NCBI GenBank assembly: GCA_013297725.1 | Contig: JAAFIB010000006.1 | Span: 1 to 64,000, forward strand | Reading direction: 5' to 3' | DNA length: 64,000 nucleotides | Source of the DNA: Sphingomonadales bacterium | GTDB lineage: Bacteria > Pseudomonadota > Alphaproteobacteria > Sphingomonadales > Sphingomonadaceae | In this document: positions 42,022 through 51,547 of the stretch, piece after piece | Layout of the letters: the number at the start of each line of letters is the position of its first letter | How positions within the stretch are numbered: position 1 is the stretch's first letter | Notes under the pieces: generated by a model | Database searches by the model: none | The model's input: only the letters and a program-made list of their open reading frames with translations | What the model was told of the DNA's origin: nothing | Translations under genes and position numbers: made by a program

Positions 42022-42762
42022 ATGATCCAGAAAATTGACCGCGCTTTTGGCGAAAAATATCTGACCTGCACGGATAATTTCTACGAATATGGCGTGCACC
42101 TCTTGTTCAACGAATGGTGGGACGCTGCCCCTGCCGATGCCGTTACAAAATATGTAGCGGCCATCGAAGATCATCCGGAACAGGGGCCATTGGCGAAAGC
42201 GCGCTGGTATGCAGAACCGTTTAGCCTTGCGCAGTTGGAGGGCTATGCACCCGGCACATTGGGTGCAGAATGGCTGGCATTCATGGTCGAAAATAATCTG
42301 GTGGAGCGACTGGCGCTCGGCTATCGCGAACTACACGAGGAATTTGCAGCATCAGGCAAGCTGGATAAGATGCCGGACGTGCTACAGTATAAAGTGCTAC
42401 GCGGCTATCAAACGCACGACATCCATCATGTGCTAACCGGCTATGGCGCAACGCCTTTTGACGAGCTGGCATTGCAGTCATTCCAACTTGCACAGATGGA
42501 TTTTCCCTATTCGGCGATGACACTTGCCACGATTATGGGCCATGCAACGTTGGTTGATCCGTTACTTATCAAGCCCGCGATGGATGCGATTACCGATGGC
42601 TGGGCCTATGGCCGCCGCGCGCGCAGCATACAGTTTGTGGCATTTGAACAAATGCTCGATCGTCCGCTGGCTGATCTTCAGCGCGAATATGGATTGGGGC
42701 GTGAGGCCACTTTTTTACCGAAAGTCGTGCAAATGCCGGAGTTGTTGAAAACGGCGGCCTAG
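42022..42762 (+). CDS. Coq4 family protein
   Basis: 246 aa; DIHHVLTGYGATPFDELALQSFQLAQ matches the HDxxH-type Coq4 region. Confidence 0.85.
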   Translation: MIQKIDRAFGEKYLTCTDNFYEYGVHLLFNEWWDAAPADAVTKYVAAIEDHPEQGPLAKARWYAEPFSLAQLEGYAPGTLGAEWLAFMVENNLVERLALGYRELHEEFAASGKLDKMPDVLQYKVLRGYQTHDIHHVLTGYGATPFDELALQSFQLAQMDFPYSAMTLATIMGHATLVDPLLIKPAMDAITDGWAYGRRARSIQFVAFEQMLDRPLADLQREYGLGREATFLPKVVQMPELLKTAA

Positions 42763-42770
42763 GTCTAAGC

Positions 42771-43244
42771 CTAGGGTATCTCGTCGCCCCACAACCGTTC
42801 TGCCTCTATATAGCCGCTGCGTCCAGACACATCGAGGCGGCACCAGCCTTTTTGGCAATCATCAACGCGGCCCACAACGCCAGGTTCGACGCGCCACGCA
42901 ATTCGCGCGGTTGCCTCTGGACTATCTCGCAATGATGCAACGCCGCTGCCGGTGACAAGCGCAGTGCGGTTTGGCGTTACCAAGCTGACATGCATCCAAC
43001 CCTGATCGCCATCCGGGTCTTCAATTTTGCGCCAGTCTTCATACACAGCGACAACTTTCAGCGGCAGCAACTGCCGCTTATAAACCCACTTCACAGGATA
43101 ATCTTTACCGGGCCCGGTTCGCATGCGCGCTTCTTCACCCTTAATGGATACCCAATATGGTGTTTTCTTCGTCGATTGCGCCTGCGCGATGCCAGCGATT
43201 AGTGCCAGCGCCATAAATGCTGTGATTTTAAAGTGTCTTACCAT
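42771..43244 (-). CDS. Secreted SH3-domain protein
   Basis: Start MVRHFKITAFMALALIAGIAQA; ARMRTGPGKDYPVKWVYKRQLLPLKVV bacterial SH3 repeats. Confidence 0.85.
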   Translation of the reverse strand: MVRHFKITAFMALALIAGIAQAQSTKKTPYWVSIKGEEARMRTGPGKDYPVKWVYKRQLLPLKVVAVYEDWRKIEDPDGDQGWMHVSLVTPNRTALVTGSGVASLRDSPEATARIAWRVEPGVVGRVDDCQKGWCRLDVSGRSGYIEAERLWGDEIP

Positions 43245-43346
43245 GTCGATATCCAGCCCCTGCCCTTGCATCCTATAGTGTAAGCTATGCCGACAGTTCA
43301 AGGGCGATGACTTGACCTTTTACATTGTGCGAGCCTAGGGCAAAAC

Positions 43347-44345
43347 ATGACTGATTTTCAGCGTATCGAACGCCCCCGCATTGCCGTCACCCGCCGTTTG
43401 CTGCCCGCGATTGAGGCGCGCATGGCCGAACTGTTCGATTGCAGTTTCAACGATGATGATCACGCAATGACGCGCGATGAACTGATCGCAATCATGCAAG
43501 GCTGCGACATATTGGTGCCAACGGTCACGGACACAATCAACGCAGAGCTGATCGCTGCGGCCCCGGCTTCGCTGAAAATGATCGCTAATTTCGGCGCGGG
43601 TGTGAACCATATCGATCTGGCCGCTGCGAAAGCGAGGGGCATTCTTGTCACCAACACGCCCGGCGTATTCACCGACGATACCGCTGACCTGACGATGGCA
43701 TTGATCCTGAACGTGCCGCGCCGGTTAGGCGAGGGGCACAGGCTGATGCGGTCTGGCGAATGGAAAGGCTGGGCTCCCGCCGGGATGCTCGGCCACCGCG
43801 TTGGCGGAAAGACCCTTGGCATCGTCGGCTTTGGCCGGATTGGTGAAGCTGTCGCCGTCCGCGCCCGTGCCTTTGGCATGAACATCCTTTACAATAAACG
43901 CCACCGCCTGCCTGCTAGCGTCGAAGCGGAGCTTGGGGTGACATTTGAACCCGATCTCGACAGGCTGATCGCAAAAAGTGACATCGTCACGCTGCACTGC
44001 CCGCTGACTGCAGATACGGACAGACTGATGAACCGCGCCCGCATCGGCATGATGAAATCGGATGCGTATCTGATCAACAGCTCACGCGGCGAACTGGTTG
44101 ATGAAGATGCGTTGATCGAGGCGTTGACGCGCGGCAAAATCGCAGGCGCAGGACTTGATGTGTACACGCACGAACCAGCCATCGATGCACGGTTCCTATC
44201 GATCCCCAATGTCGTGCTACTGCCGCATTTTGGCAGTGCCACCTTTGAAGGCCGCGAAGCATCGGGCGAGCGCGTGATCGCCAACATCCGCATCTTCGCC
44301 GACGGCCACCGCCCGCCCGATCAAGTGCTGGAGGGCTGGGCGTAA
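43347..44345 (+). CDS. D-2-hydroxyacid dehydrogenase
   Basis: 332 aa; GAGVNHIDLAAAKARGI, GKTLGIVGFGRIGEAVA, INSSRGELVDEDALIEAL. Confidence 0.92.
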   Translation: MTDFQRIERPRIAVTRRLLPAIEARMAELFDCSFNDDDHAMTRDELIAIMQGCDILVPTVTDTINAELIAAAPASLKMIANFGAGVNHIDLAAAKARGILVTNTPGVFTDDTADLTMALILNVPRRLGEGHRLMRSGEWKGWAPAGMLGHRVGGKTLGIVGFGRIGEAVAVRARAFGMNILYNKRHRLPASVEAELGVTFEPDLDRLIAKSDIVTLHCPLTADTDRLMNRARIGMMKSDAYLINSSRGELVDEDALIEALTRGKIAGAGLDVYTHEPAIDARFLSIPNVVLLPHFGSATFEGREASGERVIANIRIFADGHRPPDQVLEGWA

Positions 44346-44460
44346 AGCCCATGGCGCAATTTCCTGTCGAAAAGATGCTTAACGGCGCAATTAGCGATTG
44401 AAGCCTTATACGTCCCTCGCCTAGAGCGTTGCCAATAACACGTCGCAGGGGGAAGAAATT

Positions 44461-45792
44461 ATGCGTCATCTGGCGAAGGCTGTATTGGGTTTAGGCGCAT
44501 TGGCATTTGCCACGCCGTTGATGGCGCAAGAAGTTGTTGCACAGGCCGCCCCTGACAGCGGCGATACCGCATGGGTGCTGACTGCCTCAGCCTTGGTCCT
44601 TATGATGACGCTTCCTGGCTTGGCGCTTTTTTATGGCGGCCTGGTGCGCGCCAAGAATTTCCTGTCTGTTTTGGTCCAGTGCGGCGCGATTACGGCGGTG
44701 ACATCTATTCTGTGGATTACCGTTGGCTATAGCCTCGCGTTTTCCAGCACCGGCGGCGAGTATATCGGCAACAGCCAGAATTTCTTTTTCACCAACATGT
44801 TCCTGATGCGTGAAGAACAAAGCATTGGCGAACTCGTCTTTGGCCTGTTCCAAATGACCTTTGCCATCATCACTCCCGCATTGATTGTCGGCGCATGGGT
44901 GGAACGCGCGCGCTTTGGCTGGGTTGTTGCATTCAGCGCGCTTTGGTCGCTGCTGGTCTATGTGCCTGTTACACGGTGGGTATGGGGCAATGGCTTTCTG
45001 TTCGGAGAAGGTGTGATTGATTTTGCGGGCGGGATCGTGGTGCACACGACCGCAGGCGTATCCGCACTGGTCGTGGCCCTGATGTTAGGCAAGCGTATCG
45101 GCTTTCCTAAAACGCTTATGCTGCCGCACAGTCCTGCGCTGACTGTTGCTGGCGCTGGCCTATTATGGGTTGGCTGGTTCGGCTTTAATGGCGGCTCGGC
45201 ACTTGCGGCAAATGACGAAGGTGCTGCTGCAGCAATCATCGTTACACATCTGGCGGCATCTGTTGCCGCTTGTGTATGGATGCTGTTGGAGCGGATTAAA
45301 GTGGGCAAAGCAACGGCGGTCGGTTTCGCCACAGGCGCTGTCGCGGGACTTGCGACGATCACCCCGGCAGCAGGGTCGGTCGGCCCCATCGGCGCAATCA
45401 TCCTCGGGCTACTCGCTGGCGTCGTCTGTTTTTACGCAGTTGGCCTTGTGAAGAACAAATTGCAGATCGACGATTCGCTTGATGTGTTTGCCGTCCACGG
45501 TGTCGGCGGGATCATGGGTTCGATCTTGCTCGCGGTGCTGATGTCGGACGCGAGCTTTCTTGGCGGTTACGTGAGCTTTGGCGGTAATGGTTACGCCGAG
45601 GGCATGGGCATGGGCAGCCAGCTGTGGGTGCAGATCAAAGCCGTTGGCATCGTTGGCGTGTATTCAGCTGTGGTCACGTTGATAGTCGGCTATATGGTGT
45701 CGATGGTGCTGCCGATGCGCGTTAGCGAGGATCAGGAGCGTGACGGGCTGGATATCGCAAGCCACGGTGAGCGGGCTTGGGATCTGGATTGA
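44461..45792 (+). CDS. amt: Ammonium transporter
   Basis: 443 aa; DTAWVLTASALVLMMTLPGLALFYGGLVR, DFAGGIVVHTTAGVSALV, HGVGGIMGSIL. Confidence 0.96.
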   Translation: MRHLAKAVLGLGALAFATPLMAQEVVAQAAPDSGDTAWVLTASALVLMMTLPGLALFYGGLVRAKNFLSVLVQCGAITAVTSILWITVGYSLAFSSTGGEYIGNSQNFFFTNMFLMREEQSIGELVFGLFQMTFAIITPALIVGAWVERARFGWVVAFSALWSLLVYVPVTRWVWGNGFLFGEGVIDFAGGIVVHTTAGVSALVVALMLGKRIGFPKTLMLPHSPALTVAGAGLLWVGWFGFNGGSALAANDEGAAAAIIVTHLAASVAACVWMLLERIKVGKATAVGFATGAVAGLATITPAAGSVGPIGAIILGLLAGVVCFYAVGLVKNKLQIDDSLDVFAVHGVGGIMGSILLAVLMSDASFLGGYVSFGGNGYAEGMGMGSQLWVQIKAVGIVGVYSAVVTLIVGYMVSMVLPMRVSEDQERDGLDIASHGERAWDLD

Positions 45793-45813
45793 TTGGTCTT
45801 AGCCAATACCCCC

Positions 45814-46146
45814 TCAACCAGTAACTAGGGTCAGCGTCCGGAACAACGATCGGTCCAGCGGTTCATCAAAGCGGCATCCAAGGATATCGCCCTCGGCCCA
45901 GACTATCGTTGCCGCGACCGGATTGTCGCCCTCAAAGCGCAGCCATAGCCGCTCGTCGATCTTATAATCGGCGTTGACCGCAAGTCTGCAGCCATAAATG
46001 GAAAGATCAACCAGTTCGGCCTCGACCGGCTGGCGGCCATGTCCGCGAACTTTTGCGCGCCGGACGATCACCGGATGACGTGCTATTTCGCGCTGCTCAA
46101 TCCGAGCAGGCTCGACTTTGCGATAGGCTGATGCGGTAAAACCCAT
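45814..46146 (-). CDS. PilZ domain protein
   Basis: 110 aa; VEAELVDLSIYGCRLAV PilZ-like motif. Confidence 0.78.
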   Translation of the reverse strand: MGFTASAYRKVEPARIEQREIARHPVIVRRAKVRGHGRQPVEAELVDLSIYGCRLAVNADYKIDERLWLRFEGDNPVAATIVWAEGDILGCRFDEPLDRSLFRTLTLVTG

Positions 46147-46208
46147 GATCCTAACTCCCGATTGCCAGAAGCTATCAGGAGAGCGTCAAAAAACGGTTAA
46201 TTGTAAAA

Positions 46209-47612
46209 TTAATCCCCCGTAAGGATGCGATCGACCAGCTGCTTCACCGTCGGCACAAAGCCGTTCGAGTAAAACGGATCGCGGCCAAATTCATACGCCT
46301 TGTGCCCTGCAAACATCAGATGTTCGTCAATCGGCGAACCATGCGCAATGTTCTGCAATGCTTTTTGAATACAAAAACTGCGCGGATCGGCCAACCGCCC
46401 CGTCGAGTTATTGTCATGGTCTTTCCATGACGAAAATCCGCAATGCGACAGGCAACCCATGCAATCGGTCTGGTCCTTGCGGATGACATCGCGTTCGGCT
46501 GGCTCGACATAGATCAAGGTGCTGTCCGGCGTTTTCAGCGCAGAGGTAAAGCCGCGCGCATCCCATTCGCGGGCGCGTTGCAAGTCGTGCGGCGTCACCC
46601 ACATATTCTTTGCCTTTACGCCGACATCCAGCTGCGATGTGTGGTCGCCTGCTTGTTCAGTCGAATAGGGTATCTGACGGTCTGACCGCGCCTGTAATTG
46701 GCGCAAGAACGGATTGATAACCGCGCTGGAATAAAATCCGGTCGGCGAAAATTTATGCAACAAAACGCCGCCCTCTGGAATTTTGGTCAGCGCATCTTTC
46801 CATCCGACAGGGATCGGGCTTTCCTGCGTCAGCAAGGGCCGCGTGCCAAACTGGAATGCGATCTGCCCCAGTTCCGGATTATCGATCCAGCTTTCCCATT
46901 CGCGCAAATACCACACGCCGCCCGCCATAATTATCGGCAGCTCGTCGGGAATACCCAGCTCGCGCATCACATCGCGCACAGCTTTCACGCGTGGATATGG
47001 ATCCTCCGGCTTAGTCGGGTCTTCGGCATTGGACAGGCCGTTATGCCCTCCCGCTAACCACGGATCCTCGTAAACCACCGCGCCCAACCATTCGGGAACC
47101 TTGTGATACGCGCGTTTCCACAGCGCGCGAAAGGCGCGGGCGGAACTGATGATCGGCAGGTAATACACGCCATATTGCGCCGCGATTTCCGACAGCTTGT
47201 ACGGCATACCCGCGCCGCACGTGACGCCTTTGACCATGCCCTTGGTCTGTTCCAATATGCCGTGCAAAATCGGCTGCGCGCCGCCCATTTCCCACAGGAC
47301 ATTGATATTGATCGCACCTTTGTCGCCCGCAATATCATGCGCGCGCTCGATCTGCGCGATGCCGCCGCGGATGCCGTATTCAACCAGTTCCTGATGCCGT
47401 TCGGCACGCGTTTTGCCGGTGAAAACTTGCGGGATCATCTCGCCATTTTCGTCATAGCTATCGGCATTGACCGCCGAAATAGTGCCAATGCCACCGGCAG
47501 CCGCCCAGGCGCCAGAACTAGCATGGTTCGTCGCCGCAACGCCCTTGCCGCCTTCGATCAATGGCCAGACTTCGCGTCCTGCATAGCTGATGGGTTTAAG
47601 ACCCTTAAACAC
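46209..47612 (-). CDS. NAD(P)H-dependent flavin oxidoreductase / nitronate monooxygenase family
   Basis: Likely GTG start V-FKGLKPISYAGREV; PIIMAGGVWYLREWESW, QFGTRPLLTQESPIP. Confidence 0.85.
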   Translation of the reverse strand: MFKGLKPISYAGREVWPLIEGGKGVAATNHASSGAWAAAGGIGTISAVNADSYDENGEMIPQVFTGKTRAERHQELVEYGIRGGIAQIERAHDIAGDKGAININVLWEMGGAQPILHGILEQTKGMVKGVTCGAGMPYKLSEIAAQYGVYYLPIISSARAFRALWKRAYHKVPEWLGAVVYEDPWLAGGHNGLSNAEDPTKPEDPYPRVKAVRDVMRELGIPDELPIIMAGGVWYLREWESWIDNPELGQIAFQFGTRPLLTQESPIPVGWKDALTKIPEGGVLLHKFSPTGFYSSAVINPFLRQLQARSDRQIPYSTEQAGDHTSQLDVGVKAKNMWVTPHDLQRAREWDARGFTSALKTPDSTLIYVEPAERDVIRKDQTDCMGCLSHCGFSSWKDHDNNSTGRLADPRSFCIQKALQNIAHGSPIDEHLMFAGHKAYEFGRDPFYSNGFVPTVKQLVDRILTGD

Positions 47613-47682
47613 GCATTGCTCCCCTAAAAAACTTTGCTGCGCTATTTGCGCGCGCCCCATAATTATCCGCTAGCCAATCCTC

Positions 47683-48972
47683 CTAGTCTTGTCGCGCAAA
47701 ATCCGCGCGTTTCATCGCATTGCCGTAGAGTTTACGATAACGCGCGAACATTTCGGCCTCTCCATATTCGGCAATGGCCAGTGCCTGATTGTCAGCGCCT
47801 ATTCTTTGCCGCAGTGCAGCATCACCTGCCAATGCCGAAAGCGCCACAGCAAAGCCCGCCTCATCCTCTTTGGCAATGATAAAGGGCCGGTTGGCCTCTG
47901 TCACAATATTGCGGACATCGCCGACATCGGTGCAGACCGCAGGCAGCCCCGCCGTCATCGCCTCAACCAGCGAGATTGGATATTGCTCGCTATCCGACGA
48001 CAAAGCGAAAATATCAAACAAGCCGACATAGCGCGCAGGGTCGCGCATAAATCCCGGCATGATCAGGCGATCCGCAATCCCCAACCGTGCAGCCTCCGCC
48101 TTAATCGCCGCCAGCTCTGGCCCCTCACCCGCAATCGCCAATCGCACATTCGGCCCAGCCGCCGCAACCGCGCGAACAAGACGCGGCAGATTTTTAACTG
48201 CACGCAGGCCAGCGATCGTGCCGACCACAACTTCGCCTTCATTTTTGACAAGGCCTGGAAAAGCGTCAGCCTTTGGCGGCACCTGATATCGCGGGATGTT
48301 GATGCCATTGGCTATGCGTATTAAGCCCCTCCCCTTAAGGGGAGGGGTTGGGGTGGGGACTGTAAGCGAAGCGCCATCGCCGAGAGCCCCCACCCCACTG
48401 CGACTAGGCATCAAAGATGCCAAGTCTCGTTGCCCCTCCCCTGAGCCGAAGGCCACCGAAGGTGAACGGGAGGGGCTGAATCCCCAATGCCGCAACGCAA
48501 TCCTCTCAAGCGTCATAGACGGCACGACTAACGCATGCGCACCTTTCAACGCCAGCCGCCGGAACGCATTGCGCTTTCCGTTCAGCCGCACCGCCTCATC
48601 CTGATTATAGCCATCCTCATGATGGATCAGCGGGGGCAATTTCATAAACGGGCCAAGCAAACAATGCGCCATCACCCCATCCATCGAACCCCAATTATAC
48701 GACAGCACAAGGTCAAAACCCTGCATATAGCGCGCAAGCCGCAGATAGCGCGCGGGCGCGGGCTTGCCATAAAGCGGCGGCGCGGCATCACCGGGAAAGT
48801 CCACAGCGATGGCAGGATCAATCTCGCTACGCGCGCCCATGGCATTCGGCATAGCGGACAAGATCGCGTGGCACGCCTCATCCCCAAAATGGTTCATCAA
48901 CTGCACCGCCCGCGCCTCTTTACCGCCAAGGTCAAACGCGCTGTGCAAATGGAGGATGCGGATAGGCTTCAT
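47683..48972 (-). CDS. Glycosyltransferase family 1 (GT4-like) with internal repeat-derived segment
   Basis: Start MKPIRILHLHSAFDLGGKEARAVQLMNHF; VGTIAGLRAVKNLPRLVRAVA, FALSSDSEQYPISLVEAMTAGLPAV. Confidence 0.9.
   Translation of the reverse strand: MKPIRILHLHSAFDLGGKEARAVQLMNHFGDEACHAILSAMPNAMGARSEIDPAIAVDFPGDAAPPLYGKPAPARYLRLARYMQGFDLVLSYNWGSMDGVMAHCLLGPFMKLPPLIHHEDGYNQDEAVRLNGKRNAFRRLALKGAHALVVPSMTLERIALRHWGFSPSRSPSVAFGSGEGQRDLASLMPSRSGVGALGDGASLTVPTPTPPLKGRGLIRIANGINIPRYQVPPKADAFPGLVKNEGEVVVGTIAGLRAVKNLPRLVRAVAAAGPNVRLAIAGEGPELAAIKAEAARLGIADRLIMPGFMRDPARYVGLFDIFALSSDSEQYPISLVEAMTAGLPAVCTDVGDVRNIVTEANRPFIIAKEDEAGFAVALSALAGDAALRQRIGADNQALAIAEYGEAEMFARYRKLYGNAMKRADFARQD
48325..48477. repeat. 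GC-rich palindromic repeat inserted in the glycosyltransferase gene
   Basis: gcccctccccttaaggggaggggttggggtgggg...cccccaccccac...gcccctcccctgagccgaaggccaccgaaggtgaacgggaggggc; nested inverted repeats, boundaries approximate. Confidence 0.8.
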
Positions 48973-49226
48973 TACGAAGGGCGTATAACCAAACAGAATG
49001 AAAAAATCCCCAACATCGTGTTGTGGAGTTTTTGGTGTGGAAAATGGCTGGAGTAAGGGGGGAGCTGGCTGTCCGGTTTTATGTTGGAAATTTGGAAAAC
49101 TGTCACTCGCGTTTCTTTGAAGCCTTGATGTCCGCCTGGCCCCAAAGCGTTTGGGCAAAGATATGCTCTGCTTGGAAATCGGCAATTAAATCAACCATGA
49201 TGCAGCCCCCTGCCGCTTAAATTTGT

Positions 49227-49859
49227 TCAAACAACCCGGCACTTTTTCAAGAAGAAACCTTTGTCGGCTTTTGCCTTTTTCAGGGCATCGCCTAACGCCG
49301 CACTGAGAAAAAAAGCGCTTCCCACTGACTCGTCGATCCAAATGCTTGGTCCAGCCAGTGCAACAGAAGACACTGACATATCACCATCTTTGACAACAAA
49401 AGACGGAACCCAGCCTTTGATGCCTGGGCGAATATTTCGTAGCATTGCCGTCGGCGACTCATCCGGCAAAAAAGCATCCTTCACATTCCCGAAATTGATG
49501 CAAAACCATTCACCGTCGACGGGCGTTACGCGGTCCTTCTTGAAAACCTTTACCGGATACAGTCCGCCTCCGCCCAGATCGAACTGGCGCAAAACATCCG
49601 CTGCTGCTTTCGAGACCAACCAATAGCCATAAGCATAGAAAAGATGCGGAAAATTATAGCTTTTCTCGGTCGCCTCCGGTGCACCAAAAAAAACATCCGG
49701 TATTTCATCGGCAGAAAGCGGCAAGCCGGCATCTATCTTTTTTATAATGTCCCGCAGCCTGGTCTCTTGAGCTGAATCGTCGTGCGAGAAGCTGTGCGTA
49801 ATCCACCGCACCTTGTCTCCCCGCCCCATCGCCGTACTCATCCAAACATAATCACTCAT
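49227..49859 (-). CDS. Imm11-like (DUF1629-type) immunity-family protein, tentative
   Basis: Start MSDYVWMSTAMG; YGYWLVSKAAADVLRQFDLGGGGLYPVKVFKKD and WIDESVGSAFFLSAALGDALKKAKADKGFFLKK layout. Confidence 0.5.
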   Translation of the reverse strand: MSDYVWMSTAMGRGDKVRWITHSFSHDDSAQETRLRDIIKKIDAGLPLSADEIPDVFFGAPEATEKSYNFPHLFYAYGYWLVSKAAADVLRQFDLGGGGLYPVKVFKKDRVTPVDGEWFCINFGNVKDAFLPDESPTAMLRNIRPGIKGWVPSFVVKDGDMSVSSVALAGPSIWIDESVGSAFFLSAALGDALKKAKADKGFFLKKCRVV

Positions 49860-49899
49860 GCTGCTTGCTCCAATTTCTGACGACACCCATACCCCGAAG

Positions 49900-50166
49900 T
49901 CATTGTTCACCCCTTTTGCGGCCTCTGTACAGCCACGCCGCCAACGCTATGCCTGCGACAATCAGCAGCCCAACCGCCAATGGCCGCCCAAGCGGTGCGA
50001 CCAACGCTCCATTCGTAAAGGAATCAAGCATGCCGATAATCGCCGAGCGCTTGCCACTGCTTGCCACAATCAGGTCGTTCAAAAACCCCGTCGCCACATG
50101 CGCCGCCCAAGCCCAGAAGCCAACAAGCGCCCATAACGGGTAAAACCAAGGCTTGTTGTGCATCAT
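49900..50166 (-). CDS. Small membrane protein
   Basis: 88 aa with two hydrophobic segments. Confidence 0.5.
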   Translation of the reverse strand: MMHNKPWFYPLWALVGFWAWAAHVATGFLNDLIVASSGKRSAIIGMLDSFTNGALVAPLGRPLAVGLLIVAGIALAAWLYRGRKRGEQ

Positions 50167-50402
50167 GCTCCCCTTGCGCGAGATGACCGCAGCCTAAACC
50201 GCCCCATTCCAATCACTCCAATCATAAATAGACTACGGCAATGAAAACATCGTAAATGGACATCAGTTTTCATGGATCGCTCGTCAGCACTTGAACGACT
50301 GAAAACTTGTCGACACCGATCTTTATCATCTTTGAAAATCGTAGCAGCCTGCGGCCTTGACACATTGCCAATGTTCATGTATTGTTCCAACGCTCTTTGA
50401 TA

Positions 50403-50464
50403 TTGTCAGCATCGTTCAGTGGCAGAAATTCTGTAGCAGGACTTAATTTGTCAAATGCTGACAA
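50403..50464. promoter_or_regulatory. Possible operator cluster (TTGTCA-type inverted repeats)
   Basis: ttgtcagcat at 50403, ttgtcaaatgctgacaa at 50448-50464 (6-bp arms); the right end atgctgacaa is the reverse complement of the first copy. Confidence 0.4.
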
Positions 50465-50627
50465 GTTTACACATTTGCGTTCGTCATGGTAAACTTTGGG
50501 GGTGTCCTGAGAGCACTTGAAACCAGTGCAGGTGAGACTTTAGCGTGACCTTTCGCGCAATTCTGCGAGTCTTAGCTTAACTCTGCCCGCCGCCATACAG
50601 TCAAACACAGCCAGCGCATCGGCCCTC

Positions 50628-51509
50628 TCACCGAACCCCAGCCAAAAAGCCCTTAATCGCCTCCTGCGCCTCCACCTCGTCCAATGTTGGTGCATGGCCG
50701 ATGCGCGGGATCGTTACCAACGTCGCATCCCCATGCTTTTTCACCATCCGGTTCGCGACCGTCTTTTCCAAGATATCCGACGTCGCACCGCGCAGAACCA
50801 GTAACGGCACACCCGCCATGCCCTCAAACATCGGCCATAGGTCAACGCCTGCTTCGCCGCCGGGAAGTTTAAACGGCTCGGCTATCTTCATGTCGTAATC
50901 AAACACAATGCGGCCATTGTTTGATAGTTTGCAGGTGCGCTTTGCCAGCCGCAGCCAATCGTTCAGTTTGAAATCGGGATAAACCGCGCCATGTGCCTCC
51001 GCCATGGAACGCGCGGCGTGCACCCATGTTTCAAAGTTCCGCGTTTGCCCGACATAGCCGCGAATGCGTTCCACACCTTTTGTGCCGATTTCGGGGCCGA
51101 TATCATTTAGGATCGCGCCCTTCATCTTGTCTTTCCACACCGTCGCCAGCAACATCGAAACAATACCACCCAGCGAGGTGCCGAGCGTGATAAAGGATTT
51201 CAGCTGAAGCGCGCGCAGCAACGCATCGACATCCTGCATATAGGTGATCGGCGTGTAGTTCATCGGGTCTTTGGCATAGCCGCTGTCGCCGCGACCGCGA
51301 AAATCGATGGCGATCATCCGCCGCTTGGCACCCGGTATTTTGGCAAGCAATTCCGCAACGGGTTCAAAGTCGCGGGCGTTGCGGGTAAGCCCCGGCATAC
51401 AGATCAAAGGCGCGCGTGAGGCGGAAGCTGAGCCAATAGCAGGATAGTCGCGGTAATGCAGCTTTAGCCCATCAGCAGACTCCCAATATTTGTCCTCAAA
51501 AACGGCCAT
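50628..51509 (-). CDS. Alpha/beta hydrolase
   Basis: 293 aa; CMPGLTRNARDFEPVAELLA, IDFRGRGDSGYA, TLGTSLGGIVSM (GxSxG). Confidence 0.93.
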   Translation of the reverse strand: MAVFEDKYWESADGLKLHYRDYPAIGSASASRAPLICMPGLTRNARDFEPVAELLAKIPGAKRRMIAIDFRGRGDSGYAKDPMNYTPITYMQDVDALLRALQLKSFITLGTSLGGIVSMLLATVWKDKMKGAILNDIGPEIGTKGVERIRGYVGQTRNFETWVHAARSMAEAHGAVYPDFKLNDWLRLAKRTCKLSNNGRIVFDYDMKIAEPFKLPGGEAGVDLWPMFEGMAGVPLLVLRGATSDILEKTVANRMVKKHGDATLVTIPRIGHAPTLDEVEAQEAIKGFLAGVR

Positions 51510-51547
51510 GCTTGCCTTTCTGTTTTGCGCGCTTCACAGCGTGGGGC

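Noticed and set aside
42757-42776. cctaggtctaagcctagg palindrome after the Coq4 gene considered as a terminator
   Set aside because: Short stem without a T-tract on either strand; too weak to call.
46193-46212. TTAA-N8-TTAA considered as a CtrA site
   Set aside because: Spacer is 8, not the 7 of the alphaproteobacterial CtrA consensus, and it overlaps a stop codon with no promoter context.
48296-48604. Palindromic cccctcccc block considered as a CRISPR-like or tandem repeat
   Set aside because: Only nested inverted repeats and no regularly spaced direct repeats; better explained as one palindromic element.
50163-50390. 75-aa minus-strand ORF
   Set aside because: No motif and low-complexity basic tail; may be non-coding, so not listed as a CDS.
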